Source: Rhodococcus sp. KBS0724 (lineage in GTDB: Bacteria; Actinomycetota; Actinomycetes; Mycobacteriales; Mycobacteriaceae). Taken from it: DNA of 64,000 nt. Positions 62,783 to 64,000 of this stretch are shown here, in pieces; positions within the stretch are counted from its first letter, which is position 1; each line of letters opens with the position of its first letter. The stretch is from the NCBI RefSeq assembly GCF_005938745.2, contig NZ_VCBX02000001.1, positions 6,152,501 to 6,216,500 of the forward strand. Reading direction: 5' to 3'. The notes beneath the pieces were generated by a model, which saw nothing but the letters and a program-made list of their open reading frames with translations, was not told the origin of the DNA and did no database searches. The translations under genes and the position numbers were made by a program.

Positions 62783-64000
62783 GTGGTCACGCATGAAGAT
62801 GTCGGATCGATCCGTCTGCAGGAGGCCTCCACCGCTCCGATGACGCACAGGCAGAAGATCGAAGCGCTTGTCGGACTTCTCCTCGGAATGTTTGTCGCAT
62901 TCCTATCCTCGACCATCGTCTCGAATGCCCTGCCGACCATCATCACCGAACTACACGGAACCCAGGATCAATACACCTGGGTCGTGACGGCGACTCTTCT
63001 GGCTTCCACCGCGACAACACCGATCTGGGGCAAGTTTTCGGATCTCGTGAGCAAGAAACTGCTGGTTCAGCTCTCCATCCTGATCTTCACCCTCGGATCC
63101 ATCCTCGCGGGACTCTCTCAATCCGTCGGCATATTGATTACCTTTCGAGTAGTCCAAGGTCTGGGACTCGGAGGCTTGCAAGCTCTTGTCATCATCGTGA
63201 TCGCAGCCATGTTCAGCCCTCGTGAACGCGGCCGATACCAGGGCCCGATCGCAGCCGTCATGTCGATTGCCACCATCGCCGGTCCACTCATCGGCGGAGT
63301 CATCGTGGACACCAGTTGGCTGGGCTGGCGCTGGACCTTCTTCGTCTGCGTCCCACTGGCTGTAATCGCACTGACAGTCGTGCAGCGCACGCTCAATCTT
63401 CCCGTCGTACGCAGAAAGGTCAAGATCGACTACGCCGGCGCGACGCTGATCGCGGGCGGCGTAAGCACACTCCTCATCTGGGTGACTCTGGCGGGCAAGA
63501 ACTTCGAGTGGGCCTCCGGGATGTCGTTCTTTCTCTGCGGCCTCGGAATCGTGCTTCTCGCCTTGGCAGTCTGGGTCGAGAGCGTAGTGGAGGAACCCAT
63601 CATTCCCCTGCGGCTTTTCCGTGACCGCACCACCTCGCTCGCAACCTTCGCAAGCATCACCGTCGGTGTTGCGATCTTCGGCGGCGCGGTATTCCTCGGA
63701 CAGTACTTTCAAATCGCACGTGGTTACTCACCCACCGTCGCAGGGTTTCTGACACTTCCGATGGTGATCGGATCCACCCTCTCGTCCAGCATCTCCGGCT
63801 CACTCATCACCAAGTTCGGCCGATGGAAGATCTTCCTCGTCGCTGGCGCAAGTTCGATGACACTTGGATTCTTCCTGCTCGCCACCATCGACCACGCCAC
63901 CCCGGTGGTCCGGATCGGCGTGTTCCTGTTCATCGCAGGCACAGGTATGGGCATGGTGATGCAAAATCTTGTTCTCGCAGTGCAGAATACGGTCGACGCG
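62783..64000 (+). CDS. DHA2-family drug:H+ antiporter (5' part)
   Basis: The first 406 residues of an EmrB/QacA-type 14-span exporter, cut by the window end (family length about 500-650). Visible motifs: FLSSTIVSNALPTIITELHG (first helix), WVVTATLLASTATTPIWGKFSDLVSKK (TM2-3), FRVVQGLGLGGLQALVIIVIAAM and AAVMSIATIAGPLIGGVIVD (antiporter motif C). The GTG start at 62783 (VVTHEDVGSIR) is the first plausible start after the MarR gene. It is controlled presumably by that regulator. Confidence 0.88.
   Translation, partial: MVTHEDVGSIRLQEASTAPMTHRQKIEALVGLLLGMFVAFLSSTIVSNALPTIITELHGTQDQYTWVVTATLLASTATTPIWGKFSDLVSKKLLVQLSILIFTLGSILAGLSQSVGILITFRVVQGLGLGGLQALVIIVIAAMFSPRERGRYQGPIAAVMSIATIAGPLIGGVIVDTSWLGWRWTFFVCVPLAVIALTVVQRTLNLPVVRRKVKIDYAGATLIAGGVSTLLIWVTLAGKNFEWASGMSFFLCGLGIVLLALAVWVESVVEEPIIPLRLFRDRTTSLATFASITVGVAIFGGAVFLGQYFQIARGYSPTVAGFLTLPMVIGSTLSSSISGSLITKFGRWKIFLVAGASSMTLGFFLLATIDHATPVVRIGVFLFIAGTGMGMVMQNLVLAVQNTVDA

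Noticed and set aside
1..64000. CRISPR arrays, tRNA/rRNA genes, insertion sequences, integrases or phage genes
   Set aside because: I found no spaced direct repeats, no clear tRNA-like sequence, and no transposase or integrase motif in any frame examined.

Overview
The window is a high-GC actinobacterial chromosome segment, most likely Rhodococcus of the erythropolis/qingshengii group. The evidence is the benABCD-benK-LAL regulator-benE block, a mycothiol-dependent formaldehyde dehydrogenase, the qsdR/qsdA/qsdC quorum-quenching locus described in R. erythropolis, many GTG starts and frequent 4-bp ATGA/GTGA gene overlaps. I see no tRNA or rRNA gene, CRISPR array, transposase or other mobile element. 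The window cuts a gene at each end.

Layout. (1) 1-10940: the end of an HpaB/phenol-hydroxylase-type monooxygenase, then a benzoate-to-catechol operon (benA, benB, benC, benD, MFS transporter, 900-aa LAL regulator, BenE-type symporter). BenC carries an extra C-terminal domain that looks like the FCD ligand-binding domain of GntR regulators. (2) 11016-19368: a zinc chaperone lipoprotein of AztD type with Zur-like control signals, a cysteine-rich pentapeptide-repeat protein, a TetR/SDR pair, a membrane coiled-coil protein, a PLP enzyme, an NAD(P)-binding protein, an Hsp20 with a CIRCE-like element, and an ammonium transporter. (3) 19427-25368: an XRE-cupin regulator divergent from a cupin plus an expanded heme-dependent oxidative N-demethylase (dimethylamine-monooxygenase-like) operon. 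Two DmmA-like and two heme (DUF3445) subunits share one flavin/iron-sulfur reductase. A dienelactone-hydrolase-like gene follows. (4) 25384-29485: a kynurenine operon (formamidase, kynureninase, permease) with a divergent Lrp/AsnC regulator. (5) 29580-37881: S-(hydroxymethyl)mycothiol dehydrogenase with its beta-lactamase-fold partner, a LuxR regulator, a DUF4185 secreted protein, a DUF389 membrane protein, a GATase and a YhgE/Pip protein.

(6) 37893-57118: a roughly 19-kb acyl-CoA catabolic region. An eleven-gene minus-strand operon (SDRs, three acyl-CoA dehydrogenases, an enoyl-CoA hydratase, thiolase, quinone oxidoreductase, phosphotransferase) is followed by a MaoC hydratase, a TetR repressor, a CoA ligase, an ABM monooxygenase, an MHS transporter and the qsdC-qsdA/qsdR lactonase locus. 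One 26-bp operator-like sequence recurs at three promoters 53-61 bp from the start codons. The operon contains a kinase and an acyl-CoA dehydrogenase resembling the two halves of ACAD11 (and LvaA/LvaC of levulinate catabolism), which process 4-hydroxyacyl-CoA. Since QsdA opens gamma-lactones to 4-hydroxyacids and QsdC is a CoA ligase, I infer a lactone-to-beta-oxidation route.

(7) 57202-64000: a GntR/ABC-ATPase pair, soxR divergent from an MFS exporter and a small HhH protein with a textbook SoxR promoter, a membrane GGDEF protein, and a MarR regulator followed by a DHA2 multidrug exporter cut by the window end.
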